Of a DNA stretch of 64,000 nt, positions 48,001 to 59,751 are shown in pieces. The notes beneath the pieces are model-generated. The model did not search any database. It had not been told where the DNA came from and saw nothing but the letters and a program-made list of their open reading frames with translations. Each line of letters starts with the position of its first letter. The stretch's first letter is position 1. Source of the stretch: Haliclystus octoradiatus (taxonomy: Eukaryota; Cnidaria; Staurozoa; Stauromedusae; Haliclystidae). Position numbers and translations under genes: made by a program. Location: positions 9,270,021 to 9,334,020 of the forward strand of contig OU744452.1 of assembly GCA_916610825.1 (NCBI GenBank), in the 5' to 3' direction.

Positions 48001-51000
48001 AGAATTTTGCTTGTTCTAATTCACTTTCTGTGTTGTTAACCTCTGAGTGAACAGTTCCTTGGGGATCTATATTTTGTAAAATAAACAAATACATGAAATT
48101 ATTATATTAAACTGTTGATAAATATAATTTAAACCTAAAAGCAGTTTGTTGGTTTTAAGTATAGATATTTCCCACTATTATACAAACAATACCTATGACA
48201 ATAATTCGCTTCTTGACCAACAATTTTATGTTCAAAGTATCAATTAATGTCAAAATCAAATTTTGGTATTTTCTATTTACAATTAATCATGTTATATCTA
48301 TTGAAAAGTAGATCGAGCCGAGATAGCTCTGCCAATCAGAATGCAGTTTATTGAATGCTCCTTATCAATTTCTATACTGTGATAATTACAAACACATGTA
48401 CGATATAGCAATTTTGAAGGCTTTTGGCTAACTACATGCTTCATCGTCGCTGTGGATTCACGGCTGCTAGTTCCCATTCTTTATATTATATACTTTTTAA
48501 ATTCAAAGATCAAGGACAAAAAAAATTTCACGATGGCAAAATTTACAAAATCACGGAAAAGCAAACATCATAGAACTTCACGAATCACGACACACAGAAA
48601 CAGCCAACCAAAGGTCATGGAAATGCCCTTCCCCCTCTTACAGCATTTTGGCACGTTCATGGCTGAATTATTAATTATATGAGTTTCAACGGAGTAACAG
48701 TATATCAAACCTAAATCGTTAAATCATAAACAGCATACACGTACCAATAAAATAAATCCTAGGTGAGTAGGTTCCATCAACATCATATTGAGGCTCAGTT
48801 GGCTCTTCATCATCCTAAGATTCAACAACAGGTCACGTGTTACAAACAATTGACAATAACCATCGTTGCATCATTAGTAAAATAGGATACTACTGTATTT
48901 ATTTGAAATGGGGTTGCAGAATTCATAGTACTAGTAGCCGAAAAACGATGAGCAATTTCAATTTATTTTATTTTATTAATTTCATTGCTATTTCGCGTTC
49001 CTTGATTGCTGACGCTATATCGCTAGGAGAACATAAGAAAATAAGAAATATCGTGCAAGTCGGTTATTGCAAAACAGCTTTGAGAATATTTTGCTATAGT
49101 TTCTAGAACGATATTCTAATTCCCGACAATAGCGAACAGCTTTTGCTTAAATCAAGCATTATAGAACTTGAAACAAGTACACAACATTCTATCAAACATT
49201 CTTATGAATTTCAGATTTCCCTGAAAAATATGTTTCATTGAACAGTATACTTATTTACCCGGCTTATGTAATAAACTCACTTCAGCATTGACCATAACAA
49301 AACGATGACTCAAATCTACGAATGATTGTGACTTTTGAAGATCATTCTTGAGGGCTATGAAATAAAACGAACATTCGTAAGGATATAATACGGTATCCTT
49401 TTACTGCAATTATAACCGTAATATAAGATTGATCATTACCTTGTGAGAACATGCACCATGATTTATGAATAATGAGCATAAGTGGTTTGTGGCTGAAACA
49501 ATGAAAATGAAGAAATTAAGTTTTGAATACTGTTGAAAGGTCTTATCCAAATCATAACATTCAAATCTTTCTCATGACATCCAAAGTAAATTCAAATGCC
49601 TTCCATACCCTAATTGGAGAATGTAATGTGTATTATTTAGTTAGATTTTACAATTAGGTGTACCTTTTCTGAGCTTCGACTAGACCACTTGTTAAGTTCA
49701 TCCATTCTATTTGAGAGCTGAAACCTACAAAATCAAATTTGAACAGATGAATGTGTGAATGTGTACAAGATACTACTAGAATGTAGTTGCTAGTTTTGCA
49801 CGTCTTCCTCACCTTTGTCTAATTTAGGAGCTTTGTCTCCAATATGCATTCGAAGTGCAACTTTCATGTTGGCAATAACTGCAATTGAAACATCAACACA
49901 ACTCTTATAGCAACAAATTTATTCAAACAGAGAACAGCTTCATTGACTATACTCATGCATCTTCTCATTGCCAGACACGAAGTAAATGGACTTTTAACCT
50001 AATTATATACGTACGAGCCCGCATTTACCATCGTGATTCAGTTACTACAAGTAAGCGAGCATATGTACTAGTAACCATTACCTCTAAGCTTAGCCTTTAA
50101 CTTGGCATGTTTTGATTCATACTTTTACACAAGAATAGTTAAGAGCCACGAGTGAAACGTAACAAAAGTACTATAGCCTAGCATAGAAGTACTTTCAGAT
50201 TCCCGGATATCTACGAAACCCGGGCTCCGGAATAATACGATTTCTTCAATGCACATTATATTATAATGATGTTTTTGTTATAGTTTTCGGAACTTACTTT
50301 CATCATCTGAAGCGTAAGCATATCTTGCTTTCTTATAGTTATCTCCTTCATTACGGATAGTCTTTTCCACTACACCATTAGAATCTGTACGAAGGAACAA
50401 ATAGGTTAGAATGCATACATAATGAAGATAGTCTAAAGGAGTTTCGCTCCTATACTGCGGCTCAGCATATCTGCATCAGACACTTTAGCTATTGATGTTT
50501 TGACACCAATAAAGATAAAGTTAATAGATATACAGTTATAATCGAGTATATAGTAATACAAAGTAATAATGTAAAGTTGTAAGACGATTAAGAAACATAG
50601 CTAACTATTTACATGCAATTTTGTATTTACAAGGCACCTGATCTAGATTTTCTAGCAAGTAATCCATGCACTTATGCTTGAACATTACAAGGCTATATAC
50701 TGAAGTCCTGTTATGGAAATCGCGGTAAACTGTTCTAGAATAACATAGTATAGTTGATGCGTACCTAAAAAGAAGATTCTTGGTACATATGATCCGTCAA
50801 CATCAAACTGGTCATCCGTTGGCTCTTCGTCATCCTATACAACAAAATAATACATACATCTTAATTGTACTTATTTTTAAAACCATACAATTAAGAAAAT
50901 ATCTAAGCGTTTTGATGCCATATAGCTATTGAAATATTGATTGTTTATGACTTTTTGAAATTAGTACGCACATAAATTTTTTTATAAAACGTGACTCAAT

Positions 51001-54000
51001 AATTTTTGCAATTTTTTATTATAGTCAATCCATCAAAACAAAAATAATTTCTCAGAGGTATAATGACATACTGTTTGATTCCCCTTTGATATATCAAATA
51101 GATCAATCGTTTAATAATCTTTCGAAAGTAAAGCAGGGGATCATTCTTGCATTATTTGATAACAGATTGGTCACTGTTACGATAACATCGTGAATCTAAT
51201 ATTACCTGACAGTTGACCATTATGAATTCCTTGCTGAGTTCTGCGATCTCTTTGTTTTTCTTTACTCGCAGTTTCAGTGCTGAAAGAAATGGAAATACCA
51301 CACAGATGAGAAATATTTCACAGAACATCAAATTGGTCTTCATTAATTAAGTCTGCTTATAGGAGCAGGTATAATATACTGAAGTTAAGGTTTGTTTCAA
51401 TGTGAGCAGATCCTTAATACATACCTTTGCATGCCCCGCAGTAAGATTTATGAATCAAAAGGAACATTGGTTTCCTCCTAAGAGAAAATGAAAATGAACA
51501 AATATTAGTTTTCACAGAAAGCAGCCTTTTCAATTTTTCTGAATAAATATACGCATGTCAAAAACTTACAACTTAGCGGAAAGGGCCAATCCATCTTCGT
51601 ATGTTGTCCAGTTGATGTGTTTTCCATAACCTAGAGAGTAATCGCAAATCACAATAATTATATTTACAGAGTTTCTGAACAAGGGCCTTTAGAGTAAGGA
51701 AATTCATATCACATGGGCCTGTGTAGGACTGTTTCTGACACAAGTGACCCACAGCTACTTGACTGTATAATTTGCAAGAGACCTTATAACATATGTATGT
51801 ATGCCACAAACAATATACCATACCTCTATCTAGTTTAGAATTAGTTCGTGACATGACTCTTTTCATTGATGCAACAACTGAAATAAAATTTAAAGAATTC
51901 AATACTTAGAAAGAAATGAAGAGTAATAAATCTGAATCAAACATATAAATCAGCAAGAAGTATAAGATAGCTTTCATAATCATATCTTCAGTGGTTTGAT
52001 GTACGGAACCATTTAATGTGGAAATTTCTCCTTACGCAAATATACAGATCTTATATAGCGCTATCTATACAGTAGTATGCGTTATACATTCACGACAGGT
52101 GTCATTTGATGGTTAAGTCTGTTATACAGTTATGCAGAAGTAAAGAAATCATTCATTCAAGTCAGCACATCTCTTCACCAATACATAATTATAATCGTAT
52201 AAAATATCGTATGATTTTCATATGTTATGATGATTTACTTACTCTTTTCCGGGTCTCCATAATAAAACTTTACGTGTTCATGTGGCGTACCAACATTGTA
52301 TTCATCTTTTAGCACTTCACCTTCAGGATCTACAATGCAAAATGTAACGTATAACATAAATCATTAATGTACATAGCCATTATACACCTAAAGTTGAATA
52401 CGTATAGATATGTAAAAAGATATGTTTTAACAGTTTGATAATTTCACATGTAAAGTTTGTATGCACTCATGGTATGTCAAATTAATTCATCGGATATCTG
52501 CAATTTATTGACTTGCTAAATACAAAATTGCATAAAAGTAGATTTATCTCTGGTATCATTTGTGACGGCTTCTAATAAATGTTTAATAAGGAATCAGGGT
52601 ACATATAATAAATATGCATGTGTATACAGTAGACGCTCGTTCATTTCTCCAATACGACCAACAAAAATGAAGATTTATATCAAAGAGTATAATACAATGA
52701 ATAGTCAATCGTGGGACCGAAGAGGGCGGTCGCTGGTCGCGTTTCAAGAGTGGTCGCTGAATACAACACTTTTCTATTGTTTCATTCAACGGCGGCCCGA
52801 AGCGTGGTCGCTTACAAAGAATGTCCGCTTAATAGAAGTGGTCGCTATGACGAGTTTGACTGTATATACGATGGAAAACATGATGTTATTCTAGCTCAAG
52901 TGTATATAGAATTACCTAAGAAAGTAATTTTGGGATAGTATTCCTCTTCAAATGCAAATTTTTCTGATTTGATAATATTTTCATCCTAAAACACAAGAGT
53001 ATAACACAATAAATGATTATGGTATTAATAATGTTTAGTTTTGAAAAGCGATGTACATGTATAATGGATTAATATCTGATCCATTTCATTTAGATTGATA
53101 TCGCTACAAGAATCCAAAATGTTGTTGATGTTTGTCTTCTTTACCAGTGAGAACCCATATTATTTCCACTTGTATACAATATTGAGAATAATCTCGCAGA
53201 GAATATCAAATATGCTAAGTATACATACTTCTTCATTGACCATTATGAAATTCTTGCTCAATTCCAAGATATCATCAGAGGCAGCAAATTTTGGTTTTAA
53301 TCCTGAACAAAAGTTAATAAAAAATGCCAATTAGCTCAAATTAAACATTAACTTTAATGAGATGTTGCATGCAAGAAATATTTAAAATATAAGCTGTATT
53401 GCAAGCATCGTGTACCTGACACCGTATTAACTGCAGCATACTGTCTTGTAAGCCTCGAACAATACTTGATTCTACTTGTGTTATCTTATTAGAAATATGT
53501 AGTTGCCTATGTTGTCCATAGAACAGCTGGTTGAAATAGATCAACTGCAAATTACGCAGCATATTGGAAGCTTATGCGTAACTGTTCATACAGGAGCTGG
53601 GTATAGTACAATTAATTTCGACATATATTGGATGTAGAGAAAGTCACCGCTATTTTAAGGTGTCATTTATATAGAGGGGCTATATATAACACGATGGTAA
53701 CTGTGTAAACGTAGCCGCTATAACAGGTTTGACAGGATGCATTTTGTTCGAATAAAGTGAATTGTCCTATTATAACAGATAAATTGTTGTCAATAAATTG
53801 CGCACTTACTTTGGCATGCACCACACCAATCCTTATGAAAGATCACCATCATAGGTTTATGTCTGATAACAGAGAAGGAAAAATGATTAAAGTTATTACT
53901 GTACTTTTAAAAAATTAAAAATTAGAGAGATCAATTATGCTGGAGATTATTGAAATGGGCCGGTGAGGAGGCTGCAAGACCCAAAACTCAATTTTCAGAT

Positions 54001-57000
54001 ATGTTCAGAGAAAAATCAATCAAACGTCCAGCTATACTGTCTGAAGATGTTGTATTGATAATAAACTTCATTAAAAGTTAAAAATTAAACTAAAGTCATT
54101 GTATTTAGTTTCAATATAATTCAAACTTTAGCAAAACAGATTTTAAAAGTAGGAAAATTAATCACAGAAACGAACATTTCTCAAGAATTGAAACGAACTG
54201 ATATATCACTTTGAGAAAGCAAAACCAAACTTAATAGCACATAATCATACAATCCGACGCTACGTATATAGATGATAATATTTTATTGAAAGAAAAGCTG
54301 GTAATGGGATGCAATTTGTCTTACTGTAATTTTGCTTGAACAAGCCCTTGATTGTATTCCATCCATTCAATATCTTTTCCAAATCCTAACAAAAATAATA
54401 TCCGACGCATGAATCTTGTACATCAATATGCACTCGATCAAATTCTACTTTTATTTATTTATTTGTTTATTTCTAAACCTACCATCGTCAAGTGATCCTG
54501 ATTCTAATGCTTGTTTCATAATTTCAAGAACTAGAAAATGGAAATCACATACAAATACAATTTAATATCACTATTATATAAATGAACTTGAGAGACTACT
54601 CGAACAACCATGCACGATCTAATTACGAACAAACGGACTAATGAAATAGCTGTAAAAGTAAAGTTCTTATATCTTGAATCTATCGTGTGGCCTTGGTGTA
54701 GTGGCTAGGGCATTGGATCACGACCCGTAGGGTCTCGGGTTCAGTGCCCTATCCGGAGCACTATTGGTTGGCGTCAGGAAGAGCATCCGGCTATTAAACG
54801 CACACAAGCTTCAAAATATTAACAAATTAACCAACCACCCCGGTGAAAAAAAGCTACAAGCTTACCCGGTTTGTGGAAAAATGATAAATCCCCCCCCAAA
54901 AAAAAATTCTTCCATCTGCATTGAAGGGTGCATCTTATTCGATACTTGATATGCTGCAAGATTTTCCAGCTATTTTTCAAGCTTCTGCTAATCCAGATTT
55001 TCAAATTATTTTATGTACTTCAAATTAATTAAATTAGAAATCGTTTCGATTTACGAGCAGGCAGTATATATAATATGGGAACTTTAACATTTCTACATTA
55101 GTCCATATAACGTCTTATAATCACAGATAAGACACCAAGTGATTCTAATTAATATATTATATACATTCAATATACATACCTTCTTCCAAATTTTTATAAA
55201 AATATTTTTCTTTTCCTTCATTTTTGGGGTTCACAAGCTTTTTAAAAAGATTTCCCTTTGAATCTAATAATCAAAATAGATTGTGATAATTATATATTCA
55301 GTGGATTTCAATGAAGAACGGTATACAATCATTCCAGACATGATAGATTAAATATACCTAGGCAATGACCATATGATTATTCTATAATGCATCATGAACT
55401 CTATTAGCCAATCATTTCATAACATTTTGGAAACTCTTAATTCTAGGATAATTAAAATTTCTTAGGAATTCTGAATTAATAGGGAATTCTAGGATAAAGC
55501 CATCTCAATGAATCAGTTCTCTCTGTTTTTAACGCCCTCCCATGTCACTGGCATATAATCTGTCCTTGGAGAAGCGGAGATGCACAATCGAAAGTGTTCT
55601 GATTCGGATTAATAATGTATTTATGACAATTATTTGTTTGATATGTTTAATACATTTAACAAATGTAGACATATATGCTTTTCATTGTGACGTGTTTTTA
55701 TATGAAAAGATAAAATTATACACTCTTAAAGTGTCTACTCCTTTTACAAATTCCCCTCTATTTGGAACAATCAGTCTGAATTCAATTTTAATCACAAAAT
55801 TTCCAAAAAGACTTATATTCGAAATATTAAGACAATCATTTCTCGAGACTTATGACGTTAAATGCCACATTGAAAACCGTTACATTTGTTCCCTTCATTG
55901 ACTTTCTCTACCTTTCTGAAATTTTCATTTCATATTTCTCTCACTACTATAATATTCAAGCATATAACATTATTATGTTCTATTTTATTTTACATTGTTA
56001 TTGAGTATAATTCTTGTAATTAAAGCATTTCGCAGTCTTACGAAATCACATTAATTATATATGAATACTCATACGTAATAATTTTAAATACCTTGAAATA
56101 TTATTCTTGGTGCATATTTTCCATCTAAATTAAAACGATCACCAATTGGAATTTCATCATCCTGAAACAAAACCAAATGAATCATTCTATACTTCACATT
56201 CCTCTGTTCTATATATAACACATGTACATGTCCATACCGACTTAATTGATATAGTTCTGATGCACTTTTCCTGTTAATTTGATTTCTTATGGGAATGTCG
56301 ATTATGTAATAATTGCGTATTTGTATGTAATATGTTATGAAGGCTCATTAGTCGTTATCTTCCCTTTAATTGATAAATTATGTTCGACACATTTACGAAC
56401 AGCTCAAAATTGACAACCCGTTCAAAATAATATCAGTAGCACCACTCGTGGTTAATGCAACGCAACATTAAAAAGGTAGTTAATGAATAATTCGTTATTG
56501 TGTAAAATATGCCATGAAAAGGCAGTTAATGAATAATTAATTGTTCATCATTCTGTAAAACATACCAATTTTACTGGCAACCTATAAAGTTTTAATTTAG
56601 TTCTAAATTTTACTAATAGAATAGAGTTTGAATAAATTGATTCATTCAGTACAAAGCAAAATATGAAAAATTAATTGAAAAGCTTGTCAGTTATAAAGGG
56701 ATTTGCAATTGGTAACAACAAGCTATCTGAGTACTTGTATTGTACCAAATCATTTGTCATACTTACAACAGCTCTGCCCATGATGAAGTTTTTACTTAGT
56801 TCAGAAAATTCATTTGAATCAAATAGTTCATTCATCAGATCTACAAAATTAAAATTTTATTCAATAAACTGAAATAATCATAGTGATGAATGTATATTTA
56901 TCATTGCAGCATCTTGCATACACAGTATTTATAATATGAAGCTAACTCCACAAATCTAAGCAAATAATGATCATATGTTCTGTTCTATTTATAGGCAGAG

Positions 57001-58241
57001 ATTTACGTTTATATTTTCAGAAGTACATGCCATTTGTGAGTCAAAACTTGTTTCAATTGAAACTTTTCATTTTCTGCGTACTGACCCTATGGTACTGACG
57101 CATTCGATTACCCTTGTCTTTATCTCCTGCTATTAATGGTTCGATATGGATGTGGGAGTCGGCATAATAATTATGACACCTATATGACCTCAACGAAAAG
57201 GCAATTGTGTCCAGGAATTGTGTCTCGCCGAGTTCAATATTATCTTTAGCTATAATTAACATAACCAATAGTATAAAATAAAAGTGAATAATTAACTTAC
57301 TATGACATGATTTGCAGTTTGATTTTAAAAAGACCAACATCGCAGGTTTATCACTGAAAGAAGAAAAGTAATAAAGAGATTCGTTAATTCCAAAGCAGCA
57401 ATTCTTTTCCAGAGAGGTCACATACGACGCAAGACAAAAGAAAAAGTAATAAACTCAGCTTACAATTTAGCAGAGTCTTCAATCGCAAATTCTATTCTTT
57501 TCCATTGCACATTCTCGTTGAACAATAGAGCTGGACCTGTAAACGAAGTTAGCAATAATATAAAAATGATTTAATAAATAGTCAGAGGCTATATGGAAAT
57601 AATTATAGATTTGAGACGTTTTGTCAGCTACTCAGAGCCTTGCGCAACTACTTTCACCAGGCGGCTATATTCACATTTTTATAATTGTCTGGTTAATGAA
57701 ACGCGAGGTAACGGAGAAACGTCTCATTTTCAAGATTTTCTATATACAAATTGATCGATAATAGCGGTAGATGTATCTCGGCTCATAGTCAATATACTTA
57801 TAGTCAAATGTTAATATCGAAATTATTCGTTCATCTATAACTGGATATTGAATAGCATCTCGTAGTATCTTATACATGGCAGTACAAATGCCGCTCCTCC
57901 ACACAGACAGGCGTTTCTCACTCAGCCAATACATTAGTCCACTTTGTGGATAAATAACACTTCGAAGGCCACGATGACCATAATTTGTAAGAATATTCTC
58001 GTTGAAATATTGGAAAGGGTATGCATGAATTTGGAGTACAGTAGAACATTTGAAATCTCTGAACTAATAATTCATAAGTCTAATAAGTAACGATTCTTTT
58101 ACTAATGGGTAAGTAAAATATTTTCAAGATATTATATTTTATGATATTCATATCGTCACCTTGCTTTTCCTCTTCAAATGCTTGTAATCCAAATGAAACA
58201 AGGGCTAAAAGAAATAAATCTAAACTTATCCGTAGCATCAT
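43300..58241 (-). CDS. six-domain TXNDC12/AGR-type ER thioredoxin protein
   Basis: A 36-exon gene for 855 residues (2568 nt with stop). Exon 1 (58160-58241) gives a signal peptide, MMLRISLDLFLLALVSFG. Six thioredoxin-like domains of the TXNDC12 (ERp19)/anterior-gradient family follow, each about 133 aa. Each has the family pattern: E-W near the start, KPLM-x-IIHKSWC-type active site, FVMVN-x-E strand, and D-x-DG-x-Y-x-PR with the cis-Pro. Active sites in order are CKSC, CGAC, CGAC, CMFS, CSAC and CHAC. The protein ends in KDEL, the ER retrieval signal (43303-43314), so it is an ER-lumen protein, probably a disulphide isomerase or chaperone for secreted cargo. Known members have a single domain. 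Each domain is encoded by six exons of nearly constant length and phase, so it grew by tandem duplication of a phase 1-1 cassette. Exon coordinates are given with the domain entries. Substrates are unknown. Confidence 0.9.
44964..47413 (-). other. domain 5 of the multi-thioredoxin gene (CSAC)
   Basis: Exons 47353-47413, 46913-46965, 46744-46814 (71 nt, one codon shorter than in the other domains), 46356-46425 and 45414-45500, plus the 5' part of 44883-45024. The active site is SWCSACK. The linker after this domain is joined directly to the first exon of domain 6, so one intron is missing here. Confidence 0.86.
45871..46027. mobile_element. 157-bp MITE with long inverted repeats
   Basis: TAATAATAAAATGAAGTCAA and the next bases up to CATTCATTT match the inverse of the right end with one mismatch over about 37 bp. 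The inner parts also pair (CTCACGCTTTATG against CATAAAGCGTGA). It is in an intron of domain 5. Its outer end is similar to 34233-34365. Confidence 0.7.
47535..49724 (-). other. domain 4 of the multi-thioredoxin gene (CMFS)
   Basis: Exons 49664-49724, 49440-49492, 49281-49354, 48745-48814, 47980-48066 and 47535-47588. The active site is SWCMFSQ: the second Cys is Ser, so it cannot form an internal active-site disulphide. This parallels the CxxS of vertebrate AGR2/AGR3. The rest of the domain is well kept (FVMVNAE, DVDGTYSPRIYF). Confidence 0.88.
49813..51630 (-). other. domain 3 of the multi-thioredoxin gene (CGAC)
   Basis: Exons 51570-51630, 51425-51477, 51206-51279, 50765-50834, 50298-50384 and 49813-49878. 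The active site is SYCGACK, redox-competent by sequence. The D-x-DG-x-Y-V-PR segment is intact. The last exon is 12 nt longer than in domains 2 and 4. Confidence 0.88.
51824..54385 (-). other. domain 2 of the multi-thioredoxin gene (CGAC)
   Basis: Exons 54325-54385, 53810-53862, 53229-53302, 52916-52985, 52243-52329 and 51824-51877. The active site is DWCGACQ, with CGAC exactly as in human TXNDC12. In the cis-Pro motif Arg is replaced by Lys (YYPKIT). Confidence 0.88.
52625..52864. mobile_element. 240-bp pogo/Tc1-like MITE
   Basis: Termini TACAGTAGACGCTCGTT and GACGAGTTTGACTGTA are imperfect inverted repeats flanked by TA on both sides, the target duplication of Tc1/mariner-pogo elements. 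Internal GTGGTCGCT blocks repeat. A related fragment (CCGCTATAACAGGTTTGACAG) lies near 53710-53732. Confidence 0.55.
54483..57536 (-). other. domain 1 of the multi-thioredoxin gene (CKSC)
   Basis: Exons 57464-57536, 57301-57353, 56767-56840, 56092-56161, 55180-55263 and 54483-54530. The active site reads SNCKSCH: both Cys are kept but the usual Trp before the first is Asn. The strand after it is NFIMGRAV instead of FVMVN-x-E, and the cis-Pro is in YAPRII. The most divergent domain by sequence, and its first exon is longer (73 nt) than in the others (61). Confidence 0.85.
54688..54860 (+). repeat. tRNA-derived SINE
   Basis: GTGTGGCCTTGGTGTAGTGG begins a tRNA-like head with an A box (TGGTGTAGTGGCTAGG) and a B box (GGGTTCAGTGCC). 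After the head comes TTGGCGTCAGGAAGAGCATC CGGC, a tail type seen in RTE-type LINE-mobilised SINEs. The arms of the tRNA cloverleaf do not pair, so it is not a tRNA gene. It lies in an intron between domains 1 and 2 boundary and exon 6 of the thioredoxin gene. Confidence 0.6.
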
Positions 58242-59490
58242 CTTGTAATGATTTTTTCTATTCCTCTCCACTCTAAAGTCCAAAAGAATGATCAATCTTA
58301 GTAAGAGAGCACACTGAGGGAAATCAACGACCACATGACCTACCACGTGTTAAGAACGGGTATATGTTTTGTTGAAGGAATAACATGAAACTGGTCCGGG
58401 GCGATGAGGACAATAACAAACTAGTAGGTAACAATAGACCACTTGCACAATCAAGACGTGCGGTTCTATGAGTCTTACATGATACTGGTGATGTGGCTGT
58501 TCTTTGTAAATCATTTCAGACTGGCTCTTCGTTTTTAGTACAATTTTTGAACTCATAGTTTGATAAGAAAGAAAAAACATATTATATTATATTTGAGAGC
58601 ATTATAAAACATATTGTGTTTAGCCGCTTACAGTATGTGGCTAATCAAGTGGTATATTTTATCTTAACCGAAAACCGATCATTCTCCGCCTTACGACGAC
58701 AATGCTGTTTCCAGGTACACATTCCATACGGTCACATTTGTTGACGCTAACTCCATTGCATCGTGCGATTGAATCACCAGAAATCAATTTTTACAGAGTA
58801 ATATCCCCTCGTGGAGCTGTTAATATATACTTGCATGATTAGTAACGTCTAAAAGCCACTATATATTAAAAGAGGGCTTGCAAATATGGACCGTTCCTGG
58901 TTTTGTACAGTATTATTAACATTTTAGCTCATTATTAGCATCCGACTTGATTAAATAAATGTAATTGTGTACATAGGTACATTCTAACCCAAGGGATGCT
59001 ATAATGAGAATGAAGCAAGAGGCGCCTAATCATTCGCTGAGAGGTTACGAGTTTGATGATCACTTGAAAAAAACGCGAATCATGATTGGCGGATTTGCAG
59101 TTCAAGACCACTAACGACATTCCACGGTAGCAGCTAATTACTGAAAGTATGGGTTCTCGTGCTTCCCCGGGTATAGACCGTGCAGGCATAGGTCCGCACG
59201 GTTTAGCCCAACAGCTAGAACACGTGTTTTGAAAATGGCGAAGATCTGCGACAAATTGAATAACTTTTTTCAATTTTGAAAAATAAAAAAAATTAACAAC
59301 AGTGGGAGTTGGGACATTCAGATGTAACTAATATTATATTTTTAATAATGCAAACCTGTGAAGGGTTTGAAACACCATGGAACCGGTAACCCACTCGCAA
59401 CAGTTCGTAGCACAATGAAGAATCCTCCCCCCTAGAGCCCACAGAGAATTGCGCATTTCGTGGAAATACTCAAACAACAGATATCGTTGT
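58242..59490. other. intergenic region, head-to-tail genes
   Basis: Between the start of the thioredoxin gene and the 3' end of the HSPA9 gene, both on the minus strand. It should contain the thioredoxin gene promoter. No ER-stress element or other motif could be named with confidence, and no gene is supported. Confidence 0.4.
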
Positions 59491-59507
59491 TGTAAAATAT
59501 ACACAGT

Positions 59508-59518
59508 TTTATTTTATT
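59508..59518 (-). terminator. HSPA9: poly(A) signals of the HSPA9 gene
   Basis: Two overlapping AATAAA on the minus strand, about 235 nt after the stop at 59752-59754. Confidence 0.5.
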
Positions 59519-59751
59519 AAAGTTAGTTGCATTACAATGCCAATGATTGCCATTTATAGACAAACGGCTTGAAAGCAATGCATACTTTACAGAGTGTGTG
59601 TTAACATGATCGAGATGTCAACAAAATTCTAATTCATAAGTTCACTTGATATCGTAAATAGAGTTCTGTAAATAGTATGGCTTTTACTGACGATGTTGTG
59701 AATTAAACTTTGTTAGCATTATTCACAAACTAGCAAATGAGGGATATTTAA

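Noticed and set aside
54690-54765. tRNA gene
   Set aside because: A and B boxes are present but the acceptor and anticodon stems do not pair; the downstream tail marks a SINE.
58935-59273. 112-codon minus-strand frame between the two right-hand genes
   Set aside because: No recognised domain, no splice context; Cys-containing start seems accidental.
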